A stretch of DNA of 64,000 nt from Pedobacter westerhofensis (GTDB lineage: Bacteria > Bacteroidota > Bacteroidia > Sphingobacteriales > Sphingobacteriaceae). Made by a program: the position numbers and the translations under genes. The stretch spans positions 62,001 to 126,000 of the forward strand of contig NZ_FXTN01000013.1 in NCBI RefSeq assembly GCF_900182595.1. Reading direction: 5' to 3'. Shown here one piece after another: positions 35,260-43,416 of the stretch; within the stretch, counting starts at the first letter, position 1, and each line of letters starts with the position of its first letter. The notes under the pieces were generated by a model. That model worked only from the letters and a program-made list of their open reading frames with translations, made no database searches and was not told the DNA's origin.

Positions 35260-35823
35260 ATGAAAGTATTAATTATTGGCGCTGCGGGAAACATCGGCCG
35301 GATCATCAGCAGAGAACTTGGTAAAAAGTATGAAATTATCACTGCCGGCAGGAACAGCGGTGAGATCAGGGCAGACCTCTCCTCTCCTGCTTCAATAACC
35401 GAAATGTTTAGCAAACTTCAAAACATCGATGCCTGTATTTGCGTAGCAGGGCAAAGTTATCTGGGAGATTTTCCTTCCATGACCCAGGAGGATATGCAGC
35501 TGAGCATTCAGGACAAACTTATCGGCCAGATTAACCTGGTATCTATTGGGATGGATTACTTGAATGACAATGGTTCTTTCACCCTGATCTCGGGCAAGAT
35601 GGGAGATCAGCCCTCAAAGTTTTCGGTGGGCAAGGCGATCAGTAACGGAGGGATCAACAGTTTCACAAGGGCCGCTGCAATGGAAATGCCCAGGGGGATC
35701 AGGTTAAATACAGTAAGTCCCGGAAAGATATCAGACATCACAATTGAAGACCTCACTCATGCTTATTTACAAAGCATTGAGGGACAAATCAACGGAGAAA
35801 TTATCAAAGTGAACTATAACTAA
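35260..35823 (+). CDS. Short SDR-fold oxidoreductase lacking the catalytic tyrosine
   Basis: Rossmann-fold protein of 187 aa, shorter than a classical SDR (about 250). It begins with the cofactor motif GAAGNIGRII and has LRADLSS-like and CVAGQS segments. Where classical SDRs have YxxxK, this protein reads FSVGKAISNGG, so Tyr is replaced by Phe while Lys is kept. The C-terminal RAAAMEMPRGIRLNTVSPG matches a known subgroup of short SDRs that also lack the tyrosine. Activity is therefore uncertain. It precedes the lipocalin-like gene by 5 bp, forming a two-gene unit divergent from an AraC regulator. Confidence 0.88.
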   Translation: MKVLIIGAAGNIGRIISRELGKKYEIITAGRNSGEIRADLSSPASITEMFSKLQNIDACICVAGQSYLGDFPSMTQEDMQLSIQDKLIGQINLVSIGMDYLNDNGSFTLISGKMGDQPSKFSVGKAISNGGINSFTRAAAMEMPRGIRLNTVSPGKISDITIEDLTHAYLQSIEGQINGEIIKVNYN

Positions 35824-35828
35824 AAGAT

Positions 35829-36347
35829 ATGAAAAGATTAGTGCTATTATCGCTGTTATGCTGTACACTTTACAGCCATGCCCAAAGCTCAGTTAATGCG
35901 CATCAGGCAAAAGTCCCTCAATGGATCACAGGCACCTGGACATTAGTTTCCGTTGAGAATAGCTATCCCAACGGGGACAAAGTTTATCCCTACGGAGCCC
36001 ATCCGAAAGGCATGCTCATCTTTGATGTATCCGGAAACTACACTTTACAAATTTATAAGGATGAAAGGATCAGCGTTGCCTCAGGTGATAAAAACAAAGC
36101 CACGCCCGAAGAAAATATAGCCCTGGTACAAGGTAGCAATGCACACTTTGGAAAGTATGCCATTGACGGGCCTCATCAATTGATCACATTTTTGATTGCC
36201 TATGCTTCATTTCCAAACTGGGATTCTCAAATTCAAAAACGTTCTTACAGCTACCGGAATAACCAATTGAAATATGTTGTGACCAACACAACACAAGGCG
36301 GCCAAAGTGTTACTGCAGAAGTTACCTGGGAACATTATTACCCGTAA
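35829..36347 (+). CDS. Secreted lipocalin-like domain protein
   Basis: Exported protein of 172 aa with a signal peptide (MKRLVLLSLLCCTLYSHA, cleavage before QSS). The mature part resembles the lipocalin-like Lipocalin_5 family: WITGTWTLVSVENSYPNG, PKGMLIFDVSGNYTLQIY, FGKYAIDGPHQLITF, YSYRNNQLKYVV. Such proteins are probable small-molecule binders in the periplasm. The last codons lie inside an 18-bp inverted repeat that also serves as terminator. It is co-transcribed with the short SDR gene upstream. Confidence 0.85.
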   Translation: MKRLVLLSLLCCTLYSHAQSSVNAHQAKVPQWITGTWTLVSVENSYPNGDKVYPYGAHPKGMLIFDVSGNYTLQIYKDERISVASGDKNKATPEENIALVQGSNAHFGKYAIDGPHQLITFLIAYASFPNWDSQIQKRSYSYRNNQLKYVVTNTTQGGQSVTAEVTWEHYYP

Positions 36348-36377
36348 AAAGCCGGAACCTTTTACGGGTAATAATGT
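36332..36377. terminator. Bidirectional terminator overlapping the lipocalin stop codon
   Basis: ACATTATTACCCGTAAAA (36332-36349) is perfectly complementary to 36360-36377, an 18-bp stem with a 10-nt loop. It spans the TAA stop of the plus-strand gene (36345-36347) and ends 4 bp before the stop codon of the convergent SDR gene, so it can serve both. The usual T tract is replaced by A/T-rich stem ends. Confidence 0.75.
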
Positions 36378-36381
36378 GAAA

Positions 36382-37137
36382 TTACTGTGTTGCACCTCCA
36401 TTAACCAGCAGATGCTGGCCATTAACAAAAGAAGATAAATCACTGGCAAAAAATTCTGCCACATTAGCTACATCTTCTATATCTGCCAAACGCCCCATCG
36501 GGCAACTGTCAAGCAGCGACTTACGAAGATCGGGGAAGCTGTCAGGCTGGGCAAAGATCCCTGAGTGGTCTACCGCGAAAGGGATCAGTGAATTAACCGT
36601 CACGCCACGGTGCCCGATTTCCTTGGCCAAAACCTCTACCAGATATTTTGGGGCAGTTTTACTTCCCCCGTACACAGCCATGCCGGGCACTGCAAATACT
36701 GTTGTGCTGGAGGCCACATATATGATGCGCCCATTGTCTTCCACATGTTTTGCGGCCTGCTGGATCGTAAAATACGAGCCTTTGGTGTTGATCGTAAATA
36801 CCTTATCAAAGTCTTCCTCCTTAATTTCGGTAACCGGCAGCTCTACCTGCTCTATGCCGGCGTTGGCTACTACAATATCTATTTTACCAAAAGCCGCCTT
36901 AGCATCTGTAAACAGCTTTTCTATCTCGGCAACCTTTGTTGTATTGCCCCCTAAAGCAATGGCTTTACCACCCGCCGATGTAATTTTATTCACGATTTCA
37001 TCGGCCTTCTCTTTGTGAGAATTATAGTGGATCACTACCGATGCGCCCAGCGCTGCATACCGCTCTGCAATTGCTTTCCCAAGTCCGCCAGAAGAGCCTG
37101 TAACCAGGGCTACTTTATTATTTAATGTGTTCATCAT
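36382..37137 (-). CDS. Classical SDR family oxidoreductase
   Basis: NAD(P)-dependent short-chain dehydrogenase of 251 aa with cofactor motif TGSSGGLGKAIA, NAG (ANAGIE) and a catalytic YGGSK. The VNSLIPFAVDHSGIFAQ and VNGGATQ segments are usual for 3-ketoacyl-ACP-reductase-like SDRs. Substrate unknown. It lies 33 bp downstream of another SDR (37171-37953) on the same strand, so the two probably form an operon. Confidence 0.92.
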   Translation of the reverse strand: MMNTLNNKVALVTGSSGGLGKAIAERYAALGASVVIHYNSHKEKADEIVNKITSAGGKAIALGGNTTKVAEIEKLFTDAKAAFGKIDIVVANAGIEQVELPVTEIKEEDFDKVFTINTKGSYFTIQQAAKHVEDNGRIIYVASSTTVFAVPGMAVYGGSKTAPKYLVEVLAKEIGHRGVTVNSLIPFAVDHSGIFAQPDSFPDLRKSLLDSCPMGRLADIEDVANVAEFFASDLSSFVNGQHLLVNGGATQ

Positions 37138-37170
37138 ATCAAATGTTAAGTTTTTAGTTCTGTTGATAAA

Positions 37171-37953
37171 TCAGGCAAAGCCGCCATTGATGCCTATATT
37201 TTGTGCACTGATCCATTTTGCATCGTCGCTGGCCAGAAAAACAATTACTTTGGCAATGTCATCAGGCTCGCCCAGGCGATTGAATGCCGATTGTGCGGCC
37301 AGCCTTTCGATGACCTCCTGCGGCTTTCCTTTGATAAACAGTTCTGTGTTTGTAGGCCCGGGAGAAATAGAGTTTACGTTGATGCCCCGGGCACCCACCT
37401 CTTTGGCAAATACGCGTGTCAGTTGCTCTACTGCAGACTTGCTGGCCACATAAGTACCATACGTTGGCTGCATCACCCGGTTAACTGATGAAGAGAAATT
37501 GATAATGGTGCCATTATCGCTTAGTTTGGTAGCCGCCTCCCGCAGCGTGTTAAAAGTACCCCGTACGTTGATCCCGAATTGCCGCTCAAAGTCTTCGTCT
37601 GTAGTGTCTTTAATGGGCTTGGTAATCATAATACCGGCGTTGTTCACCAGAACGTCAACCCTGCCAAATTCAGCAATTGTTTGATCAAACAATTGTGTTA
37701 CGTCTGCAGATTTACTCACGTCTGCCTGCACAGCCAGGGCTGTACCACCAGCTGCCTGTATTTCCGCCACGGTCTTATCCGCATCTCCGGCTCCGTGTGC
37801 GAAGTTAACCACTACTGTTGCGCCTGCTTCGGCAAGCCTTTTTGCTACGCCGGCCCCAATTCCTTTGGAAGCTCCTGTAACGATAATTACTTTTCCTGTT
37901 AGTTTACTTATGGTTGTTTTCAGTTTAACTACATGATCAACAACCAGATGCAC
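37171..37953 (-). CDS. Classical SDR family oxidoreductase
   Basis: Short-chain dehydrogenase of 260 aa with TGASKGIGAGVAKRL, NNAGIMI, NFSSSVNR and the catalytic YVASK. The only in-frame start upstream of the Rossmann strand is GTG at 37953, giving an unusual MHLVVDHVVKLKTT leader; a CTG start is possible but less likely. It is the closest neighbour in sequence to the truncated SDR fragment at 39906-40040 (shared GVAK-L-AGA pattern). It is the first gene of a two-SDR unit. Confidence 0.9.
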   Translation of the reverse strand: MHLVVDHVVKLKTTISKLTGKVIIVTGASKGIGAGVAKRLAEAGATVVVNFAHGAGDADKTVAEIQAAGGTALAVQADVSKSADVTQLFDQTIAEFGRVDVLVNNAGIMITKPIKDTTDEDFERQFGINVRGTFNTLREAATKLSDNGTIINFSSSVNRVMQPTYGTYVASKSAVEQLTRVFAKEVGARGINVNSISPGPTNTELFIKGKPQEVIERLAAQSAFNRLGEPDDIAKVIVFLASDDAKWISAQNIGINGGFA

Positions 37954-38025
37954 CTTTGGCTTTAAATATAAATGTCACAAATCACAGATTATCCTATTCA
38001 TATCAAAGAAACAGCTGAATAAACC

Positions 38026-38943
38026 TCAGGAATTATTTCCTGCCCTGAATTTTGCCGGGCTAAGTCCGGTATGCCGCTTAAAGAAGGCACCAAAATGAGC
38101 CGAGCGCCCGCAGCCTATTCTGCAGGAAATCTCTTTGACAGACAGTGAAGTATTCATCAGCAACGAACGGGCTTCCGCAATCGTCTTCTCCGCAATCCAG
38201 GTGCTTAAAGGCCTTCCGGTTTTGCTCTTGATCACGCTGTTTAAATAATTGGGATGCAGTTGTAATTGAGCGGCAAAATCCCGGGCCTGAAAACCGCGTT
38301 TTAACTTCCCGGATGCCAGGTCCTTGTAATGCTGCTCAACCAGGATATTGAAATCCCTTACGATCACAGAATGGCGGTCTCCTTCTGCATGGGGGTCGTA
38401 ATCCTTCCAGAATATTTCTTTGATCTTTAATAAGATCACCACAAACAGGTTACCGATGATGCGGCGCCGGTAGGCAGATGAAGAAAGGTGCGCTTTTTTT
38501 ACCTGTTCATATAATTCTTCGAACTCAGCAAAAAGCGCATGGCCTATCATTTTACCGGGAAAAGTTTCCGAAAGCAAAAATGGAAACTCCTCAAAGATCC
38601 TGTTATGTACATTTTCCTTCAGGAAACTTTCGCTCATGGTAACCAGGCAAACGCTGTTAATGGATAGCCAGTTGAAAGATCGCCAGTGCCCGGGATTAGT
38701 AAAGTACACTGTGCCAGGTCCAATCGGATAGTGCTGATCGTCTACAAGATAATGTCCCGTTGCATCTTTTACAAAAACGAAGACAAAAAAGTTTAACCTG
38801 CTTACGGGGCTTTGAAAAGGAAAAGTCCTGTTCAGGTCTTTAAGGTCAAAGATCGTAAAATCCTCGTCAGGCCCCATGAGGCTGGTGGGCAGGTTAAGGG
38901 CTGCATACTGATCCTGAAGGGTCTGGTAGATCATTCTTTCCAT
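38026..38943 (-). CDS. AraC family transcriptional regulator downstream of beta-lactamase
   Basis: Regulator of 305 aa with an N-terminal sensing domain (VYFTNPGHWRSFNWLSINS) and a C-terminal AraC helix-turn-helix: RDFAAQLQLHPNYLNSVIKS, then VKEISCRIGCGRSAHFGAFFKRHTGLSPAKF. The start may be Met1 or Met4. It begins 15 bp after the beta-lactamase stop codon on the same strand, so the two are probably co-transcribed. This is not the usual LysR/AmpR arrangement. Its target is unknown. Confidence 0.9.
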   Translation of the reverse strand: MERMIYQTLQDQYAALNLPTSLMGPDEDFTIFDLKDLNRTFPFQSPVSRLNFFVFVFVKDATGHYLVDDQHYPIGPGTVYFTNPGHWRSFNWLSINSVCLVTMSESFLKENVHNRIFEEFPFLLSETFPGKMIGHALFAEFEELYEQVKKAHLSSSAYRRRIIGNLFVVILLKIKEIFWKDYDPHAEGDRHSVIVRDFNILVEQHYKDLASGKLKRGFQARDFAAQLQLHPNYLNSVIKSKTGRPLSTWIAEKTIAEARSLLMNTSLSVKEISCRIGCGRSAHFGAFFKRHTGLSPAKFRAGNNS

Positions 38944-38958
38944 AGGTTTCAGGTTTAT

Positions 38959-39858
38959 CTATTTCGATGAAAATTCTTCATACGCAGCTTTGGCGATGTT
39001 CGCAATGATCAGTTCCCTGGCATCCATCTCCTCATAAGATTCGGCTACAAATACAGCAATAGCAAGATGATTGCCATTCGGTAGCGTGATCAGGCCTACA
39101 TCATTTGTTGCCGGCGACAGCCCGTTTTTAGTTGAGGAAGTACCAGACCTGTGCGCTAATGGTGTGCCGGCTGGCAGGAAACGGCGGATACGATTAGGAG
39201 TAACAAAGGTATGGTGCATCATTTCCAGCAATAAATCCCGGTTTTTGTTTGATAGAACAGGTTTATTGAGCAATATGTCCAGCAGTTGGATTTGTGCCGA
39301 AGGCCTGCATACATTCAGGTACTGGAGGGGCCATTCAGAACTCATCTGCGCTTCGTTCACCTTAACTGTAAAAGCGGGAACGCCCAGGCGATGAATGTCC
39401 CTGGTGATCCTGTCCCCGCCCCCCAGTATCTTCATGATGATATCACAGGCGTTATTATCACTTTTTGTGACCATATCAGACAGTACTTCCAGCAGCGGAA
39501 CATCTATATTTCCATCCGGATACTTATCATACAAAGCACTTACAGTTTTTTTGAGCTCCTCCTTTTTAATATGTACCCGCTGGTTCAGATCTATTTCGCC
39601 CTTATCGGCAGCTATTAATAAACTCATGGCGATCGGAAACTTAAAAACGCTCTGCATCGGATATAAAACGGCATCTCCGTGGCTAAGGGTATCCCCTGTT
39701 TCCAATAATCGTATCGCTACGCCCACCTTGCATTTACCATTACTGGCATAAGCCCTGATTTTATTTCTCAGCCCCTCATGTCCCTGCGCCATTAAAGGCG
39801 GGTATATACCCAAAGTAAGCAACAAACAAGCTATCGTAAATCGTGTATAAACTGTCAT
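38959..39858 (-). CDS. bla: Class A serine beta-lactamase
   Basis: Beta-lactamase of 299 aa with a signal peptide (cleavage after LMAQ, residue 25). Class A landmarks are SVFK (Ser70-Lys73 in protein and, by coincidence, in standard numbering), SDN (133-135) and NEAQM with the omega-loop Glu169. The KTG element reads HRSGTS, with Arg in place of Lys234, as in carbenicillinase-type enzymes. The NEAQMSSEWPLQYLN omega loop points to the Bacteroidota A2 subgroup (CfxA/PER-like). The start at 39858 is chosen over an upstream one at 39918 because it gives a proper signal peptide. Spectrum cannot be predicted from the sequence. Confidence 0.92.
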   Translation of the reverse strand: MTVYTRFTIACLLLTLGIYPPLMAQGHEGLRNKIRAYASNGKCKVGVAIRLLETGDTLSHGDAVLYPMQSVFKFPIAMSLLIAADKGEIDLNQRVHIKKEELKKTVSALYDKYPDGNIDVPLLEVLSDMVTKSDNNACDIIMKILGGGDRITRDIHRLGVPAFTVKVNEAQMSSEWPLQYLNVCRPSAQIQLLDILLNKPVLSNKNRDLLLEMMHHTFVTPNRIRRFLPAGTPLAHRSGTSSTKNGLSPATNDVGLITLPNGNHLAIAVFVAESYEEMDARELIIANIAKAAYEEFSSK

Positions 39859-39872
39859 GATAAAAATTTTTA
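39859..39872. promoter_or_regulatory. 14-bp A/T palindrome directly upstream of bla
   Basis: ATAAAAATTTTTAT is a perfect palindrome touching the bla start codon. It could be a protein-binding site or simply an A/T-rich leader. Confidence 0.25.
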
Positions 39873-39905
39873 TTTGTAAAAATAACAAATTTTCGTCTAA
39901 CATAT

Positions 39906-40040
39906 TTACAGCGACCATAACATCATGTCATAGATTTCAATTACTATTGCGCCCGCTTTAGCCAGTTTTTTTGCTACGCCCGTCTTTTTACCCTTTGCCC
40001 CGCCTGTTACGATGAATACTTGTCCTGATAGCTCAGCCAT
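39906..40040 (-). pseudogene. Truncated SDR remnant (44 codons)
   Basis: The minus strand from ATG 40040 encodes AELSGQVFIVTGGAKGKKT, then GVAKKLAKAGAIVI, before a short unrelated tail and TAA at 39906. It aligns without gaps to the first 40 residues of a classical SDR, notably the one at 37171-37953 (TGASKGIGAGVAKRLAEAGA), but the glycine-rich motif has decayed (GKK instead of GIG). The remaining 200 residues are absent; beta-lactamase upstream sequence follows. It starts 10 bp after the stop of the SDR gene at 40051, suggesting it was once the next gene of the ALDH-SDR operon. Confidence 0.75.
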
Positions 40041-40050
40041 ATTGCCTGGA

Positions 40051-40899
40051 TTAAGCTGAGATGATCTCAGTTGCGGTTGCTAATTCTTTGAATTCCTGCA
40101 TCTGCTGCTGCAGGGCAGCTATTTTCTTTGCAGCCTGTTCATAGGCATCATTGCCCAGGAAAAGATGTACCGGCGGATTGCTGAGCTTAACAAGCTCAAT
40201 AAATATTTCCGCTGCCTTTTCAGGGTCATTTAACTGGTTCCCATTGATATTCTCCAGGTGTTCCTTTTCAGACTGGCGTGCTGCCTGATAGCTGTCAATA
40301 GGATTTACAGCTACTTTTAAAGAACCTGATGAAAGAAAGTCTGTACGAAAATAGCCCGGGTACACAACCGTGGCTTTGATATCAAATTCTTTAACCTCCT
40401 CTGCATAGCTCTCTGTCATACCTGCGATAGCAAACTTTGTGGCAGCGTAAATGCCCCAGCCCGGAAACTCACCATTAAACCCGGCAACCGAAGAAATATT
40501 GATCACATGCCCTGACTGTTGCCTGCGCAGGTATGGGGTTACATGGCGGATCACGTTTAAGGTACCAAAAACGTTTATGGCAAAGCTGTCATTTACTTCC
40601 CTGGCAGTAAGCTCTTCGAGCGTACCGGTTTGGCCAAAGCCGGCATTGTTCACCACAACATCGATGCGGCCAAAATAAACAACGCCCTCAGCAATCACAC
40701 TCTTCACGTCTGCCTCATCACTGAGCGACATGCTGAGGGGCAAAAAGTTCTCAGATTTGCCGCCTACTTCGTCTTTCAGTGATTTTACGTTACGCGAAGT
40801 GGCAATTACACGGTAACCATCTGCTAATAATTTTTTCACTAACGTAAGTCCCAGGCCTTTGGAGGCACCTGTTACCAACCATACATTTTCTGTGTTCAT
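40051..40899 (-). CDS. SDR family oxidoreductase
   Basis: Short-chain dehydrogenase of 282 aa with TGASKGLGLTLVKKL, NNAGFGQTG, NISSVAGF and the catalytic YAATK. The C-terminal part (YPGYFRTDFL, PPVHLFLGNDAYE) matches the NADP-linked SDR subgroup often annotated as oxidoreductase or retinol-dehydrogenase-like. Substrate unknown. It lies 50 bp downstream of the aldehyde dehydrogenase gene on the same strand and probably shares its AraC-controlled promoter, which would suit sequential carbonyl/alcohol conversions. Confidence 0.9.
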   Translation of the reverse strand: MNTENVWLVTGASKGLGLTLVKKLLADGYRVIATSRNVKSLKDEVGGKSENFLPLSMSLSDEADVKSVIAEGVVYFGRIDVVVNNAGFGQTGTLEELTAREVNDSFAINVFGTLNVIRHVTPYLRRQQSGHVINISSVAGFNGEFPGWGIYAATKFAIAGMTESYAEEVKEFDIKATVVYPGYFRTDFLSSGSLKVAVNPIDSYQAARQSEKEHLENINGNQLNDPEKAAEIFIELVKLSNPPVHLFLGNDAYEQAAKKIAALQQQMQEFKELATATEIISA

Positions 40900-40949
40900 A
40901 GGATCATTTTTATGATGAATTTATCTTTAACTGTACTGAAATTTAAATA

Positions 40950-42323
40950 CTATGCCACCGGGTTTTCATATACTGCTCTTTGATGTGAAACCTCTTTAAA
41001 ACCACGGATGCCATGATAAGCGCCCATGCCGCTGGTACCCACGCCACCAAATGGCAGGCTGCTGTCCATCCAGCCTTCAAGCCAGCCATTTACACATACA
41101 ATGCCCGAGGAGCTATGGTTAAGCACATCCTGTACAAAATCATCCGCAGTTGAATAAATGTACATGCCAAGCGGTTTACCTAAAGTGTCCATATAGTTAT
41201 AGGCTTCCTGTATATCGTCATAAGGGCAAATCACGATTACAGGGCCAAAGATCTCCTCTTTCATGATCAGGGCATCAGCAGGCACATCAGACAAAACAGT
41301 GGGCTCGATCATCAGCTTTTCGGCATCCTGGCCGCCCCCAAAGCTGAACGTGGCGCCAAGCTCCCGGGCGTTGTACAGATAGCTGGTAACCCTGTCAAAA
41401 TTTTTCTTGTTTACCATCCTGGAGGTGCGCGCGCTCACAAATTTGTCACCGTCATAATATTCTGTTTTGATATGTTTGATCAGCTGTGCTGTAAGTTCCT
41501 CTGCTTTGGATTTAGGCACACAGATATAATCGATACACAGACAGGTCTGGCCACCATTAAAAAAACGGCTGGTTACGATGTGTTTTGCTACAAGGTCAAG
41601 GTCTGCCGTTTCATCAACCAGCGCAGGATTTTTGCCGCCCAGCTCCAGTGTAACAGAACTTAAGTTTGCCGAAGCAGCGGCCATCACCGTTTTTCCAATG
41701 CGCGGGCTGCCGGTAAAAAACACATGGTCTACCGCAAGTTTTTGCAGCTCGGTAGTTACATCAGTATTGCCTTCAAAAGCATAAACATACTTTTCATCAA
41801 AAGCTTCTGAGATAATTTTTTTGAGCACTTTACTTGATGCTGGTGTAGTTTCTGTGGTTTTGATGATTACAGAATTTCCGGCAGCGATAATTGCCACCAG
41901 TGGCGTTGTAACCAGGCTGAATGGAAAATTCCAGGCGCCCATCAACAAAACAACACCTTTGGGATCATAATGGATATAGGCCTTTGCCTGCTTGTTGGAA
42001 ACAGGTTCAATATGAACAGGCTTTGCCCATTCCTCTATATTTTCCAAAGCCTCGTCGATATCCTTCACAGTAACCATTACCTCAAAAGACGTCTCTTCAT
42101 TGGTTGGCCTCCCCATGTCGTCGTACAGGGCCTGCTTTACTTCTGCGTTATATTTGAGCATGGTTTCCCTGAAACTTTTGAGAAGGGCTTTACGTTCTTC
42201 AATGCCGATAGGATTACCGTGCCTGTGAAATTCTTTCTGCAGTTTGAACACTCTCTGAATTTCAGGCTGCAGATTTTCAATACTGTTAATTGCTTTCTGG
42301 TTTACTAATGATTCTGTTTCCAT
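40950..42323 (-). CDS. Aldehyde dehydrogenase, ALDH3-like
   Basis: NAD(P)-dependent aldehyde dehydrogenase of 457 aa. The cofactor site includes FTGSPRIGKTVM; the general base is the Glu of ELGGKNPALV and the nucleophile is the Cys of NGGQTCLC. The length and PFGGVGTSGMGAYHG near the C terminus place it in the ALDH3 / coniferyl-aldehyde group, which oxidises aromatic and medium-chain aliphatic aldehydes. It is divergent from an AraC regulator at 42507. The gap holds a -7 element and a direct-repeat activator box that also occurs upstream of the ABM gene at 43713. Confidence 0.93.
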   Translation of the reverse strand: METESLVNQKAINSIENLQPEIQRVFKLQKEFHRHGNPIGIEERKALLKSFRETMLKYNAEVKQALYDDMGRPTNEETSFEVMVTVKDIDEALENIEEWAKPVHIEPVSNKQAKAYIHYDPKGVVLLMGAWNFPFSLVTTPLVAIIAAGNSVIIKTTETTPASSKVLKKIISEAFDEKYVYAFEGNTDVTTELQKLAVDHVFFTGSPRIGKTVMAAASANLSSVTLELGGKNPALVDETADLDLVAKHIVTSRFFNGGQTCLCIDYICVPKSKAEELTAQLIKHIKTEYYDGDKFVSARTSRMVNKKNFDRVTSYLYNARELGATFSFGGGQDAEKLMIEPTVLSDVPADALIMKEEIFGPVIVICPYDDIQEAYNYMDTLGKPLGMYIYSTADDFVQDVLNHSSSGIVCVNGWLEGWMDSSLPFGGVGTSGMGAYHGIRGFKEVSHQRAVYENPVA

Positions 42324-42368
42324 ATATTTAACTATTAATGATTTAGATCAATATTTTATTAGTTAAAC

Positions 42369-42376
42369 CAAAATTA
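42369..42376 (-). promoter_or_regulatory. -7 element of the aldehyde dehydrogenase promoter
   Basis: TAATTTTG on the minus strand matches TAnnTTTG and would give a leader of about 40 nt. No TTTG lies 19 nt upstream, as expected for an activator-dependent promoter. Confidence 0.6.
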
Positions 42377-42395
42377 TTGGATATAGCAGATAAAA

Positions 42396-42433
42396 GTTAG
42401 CTAAAATCAAACCAATGATAGCATATATCAAAC
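42396..42433 (-). promoter_or_regulatory. AraC-type activator box, copy 1 (ALDH promoter)
   Basis: Plus-strand reading: GTTAG, two bases, AAAATCAAACCAA, 11 variable bases, ATCAAAC. The two ATCAAAC half-sites are 21 bp apart (two helical turns) and lie about 43-70 bp upstream of the expected transcription start. The same box occurs at 43779-43816 with identical spacing to an identical -7 element. The AraC protein encoded at 42507 is the likely ligand. Confidence 0.65.
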
Positions 42434-42506
42434 GTAGACTGGTATATGATCAGAAAATCAGATTAATTTGTTCCACCGCCGCGCAAACCTAACCCAACCA
42501 CACCAT

Positions 42507-43415
42507 ATGCTACCACAAGAAAACCTTCAACAATTTTACAGTGATAAACTCAGCGCCCGGCCCAACGGCCTGGATGAAATCACAGGTCATTTTAATGTTT
42601 TTCGTATAGAAGAATGTGCCGCACCGGGGATGCCTCCCTTTAAATACACCAGGAAAGATTTTTATAAGCTTTGTCTGATCAGAGGACGCAACCGCTACCA
42701 TTATGCCGATAAAAGCATTGAGCTCAATGGCCCCACCCTCATCTTTTTCAATCCCTTTGTACCTTACAGCTGGGAACCCCTGGAACCGGATGTTTCAGGC
42801 TATTTCTGTTTGTTTACAAAGACTTTTATCGATCAGAATGGCGGTGCGCAGGTAACCTCGTTACCGATGTACGAAATTGGCGGCAAGCTGGCTTACCAGC
42901 TGGGCGCAGACGAGGAGGAGCATGTGTCTTATGTATTCAAAAGAATGTTTGAAGAAGTCCAGTCAGACTATGCGCTAAAAAACGATCTTATCCGTAATTA
43001 CATTACAGAATTGTCTCACTTTGCTTTAAAAGCCGAGCCTTCAGAAACGCTTTACCAGCATCCTGATGCACGCAGCAGGCTTACCACCGTATTTACTGCG
43101 CTGCTGGAACGCCAGTTTCCTGTTCCTGCCGTGAGTGCACGTTTTACGATGCGCTATCCCAAAGATTTTGCTGATCAGCTTGCCGTACACGTGAACTCGC
43201 TCAACAGGGCGGTAAAAGAGATTACCGGCAAAACAACGTCAGAATTCATTGCGGAGCGAATCATTTGCGAGGCAAAGATCTTACTGAAATACAGCGATAT
43301 GAATATTTCTGAAATCAGTTTTGCACTGGGGTTTGACGAGCCCTCACATTTTAATACGGTATTTAAAAGAATTGAAAAATGCAGCCCTTCAACTTACCGT
43401 GCACAAAAGACATAG
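42507..43415 (+). CDS. AraC family transcriptional regulator, divergent from ALDH
   Basis: Regulator of 302 aa from ATG 42507 (an upstream start at 42468 would lie within the promoter region). The N-terminal domain includes KLCLIRGRNRYHYADKS and LIFFNPFVPYSWEPL. The C terminus carries the AraC helix-turn-helix (FADQLAVHVNSLNRAVKEI and ISEISFALGFDEPSHFNTVFKR). It ends 1 bp before the stop codon of the convergent ABM gene. Both flanking minus-strand genes, ALDH and ABM, have the same direct-repeat box, so this protein is the best candidate for their shared activator. Confidence 0.92.
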   Translation: MLPQENLQQFYSDKLSARPNGLDEITGHFNVFRIEECAAPGMPPFKYTRKDFYKLCLIRGRNRYHYADKSIELNGPTLIFFNPFVPYSWEPLEPDVSGYFCLFTKTFIDQNGGAQVTSLPMYEIGGKLAYQLGADEEEHVSYVFKRMFEEVQSDYALKNDLIRNYITELSHFALKAEPSETLYQHPDARSRLTTVFTALLERQFPVPAVSARFTMRYPKDFADQLAVHVNSLNRAVKEITGKTTSEFIAERIICEAKILLKYSDMNISEISFALGFDEPSHFNTVFKRIEKCSPSTYRAQKT

Positions 43416-43416
43416 T

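Noticed and set aside
39859..39918. Twenty-residue N-terminal extension of the beta-lactamase.
   Set aside because: It would bury the signal peptide and runs into the SDR remnant; the start at 39858 gives a normal signal peptide.
42468..42506. Upstream start of the AraC gene at 42468.
   Set aside because: The extra residues are not AraC-like, and the ATG at 42507 leaves a normal divergent promoter region.
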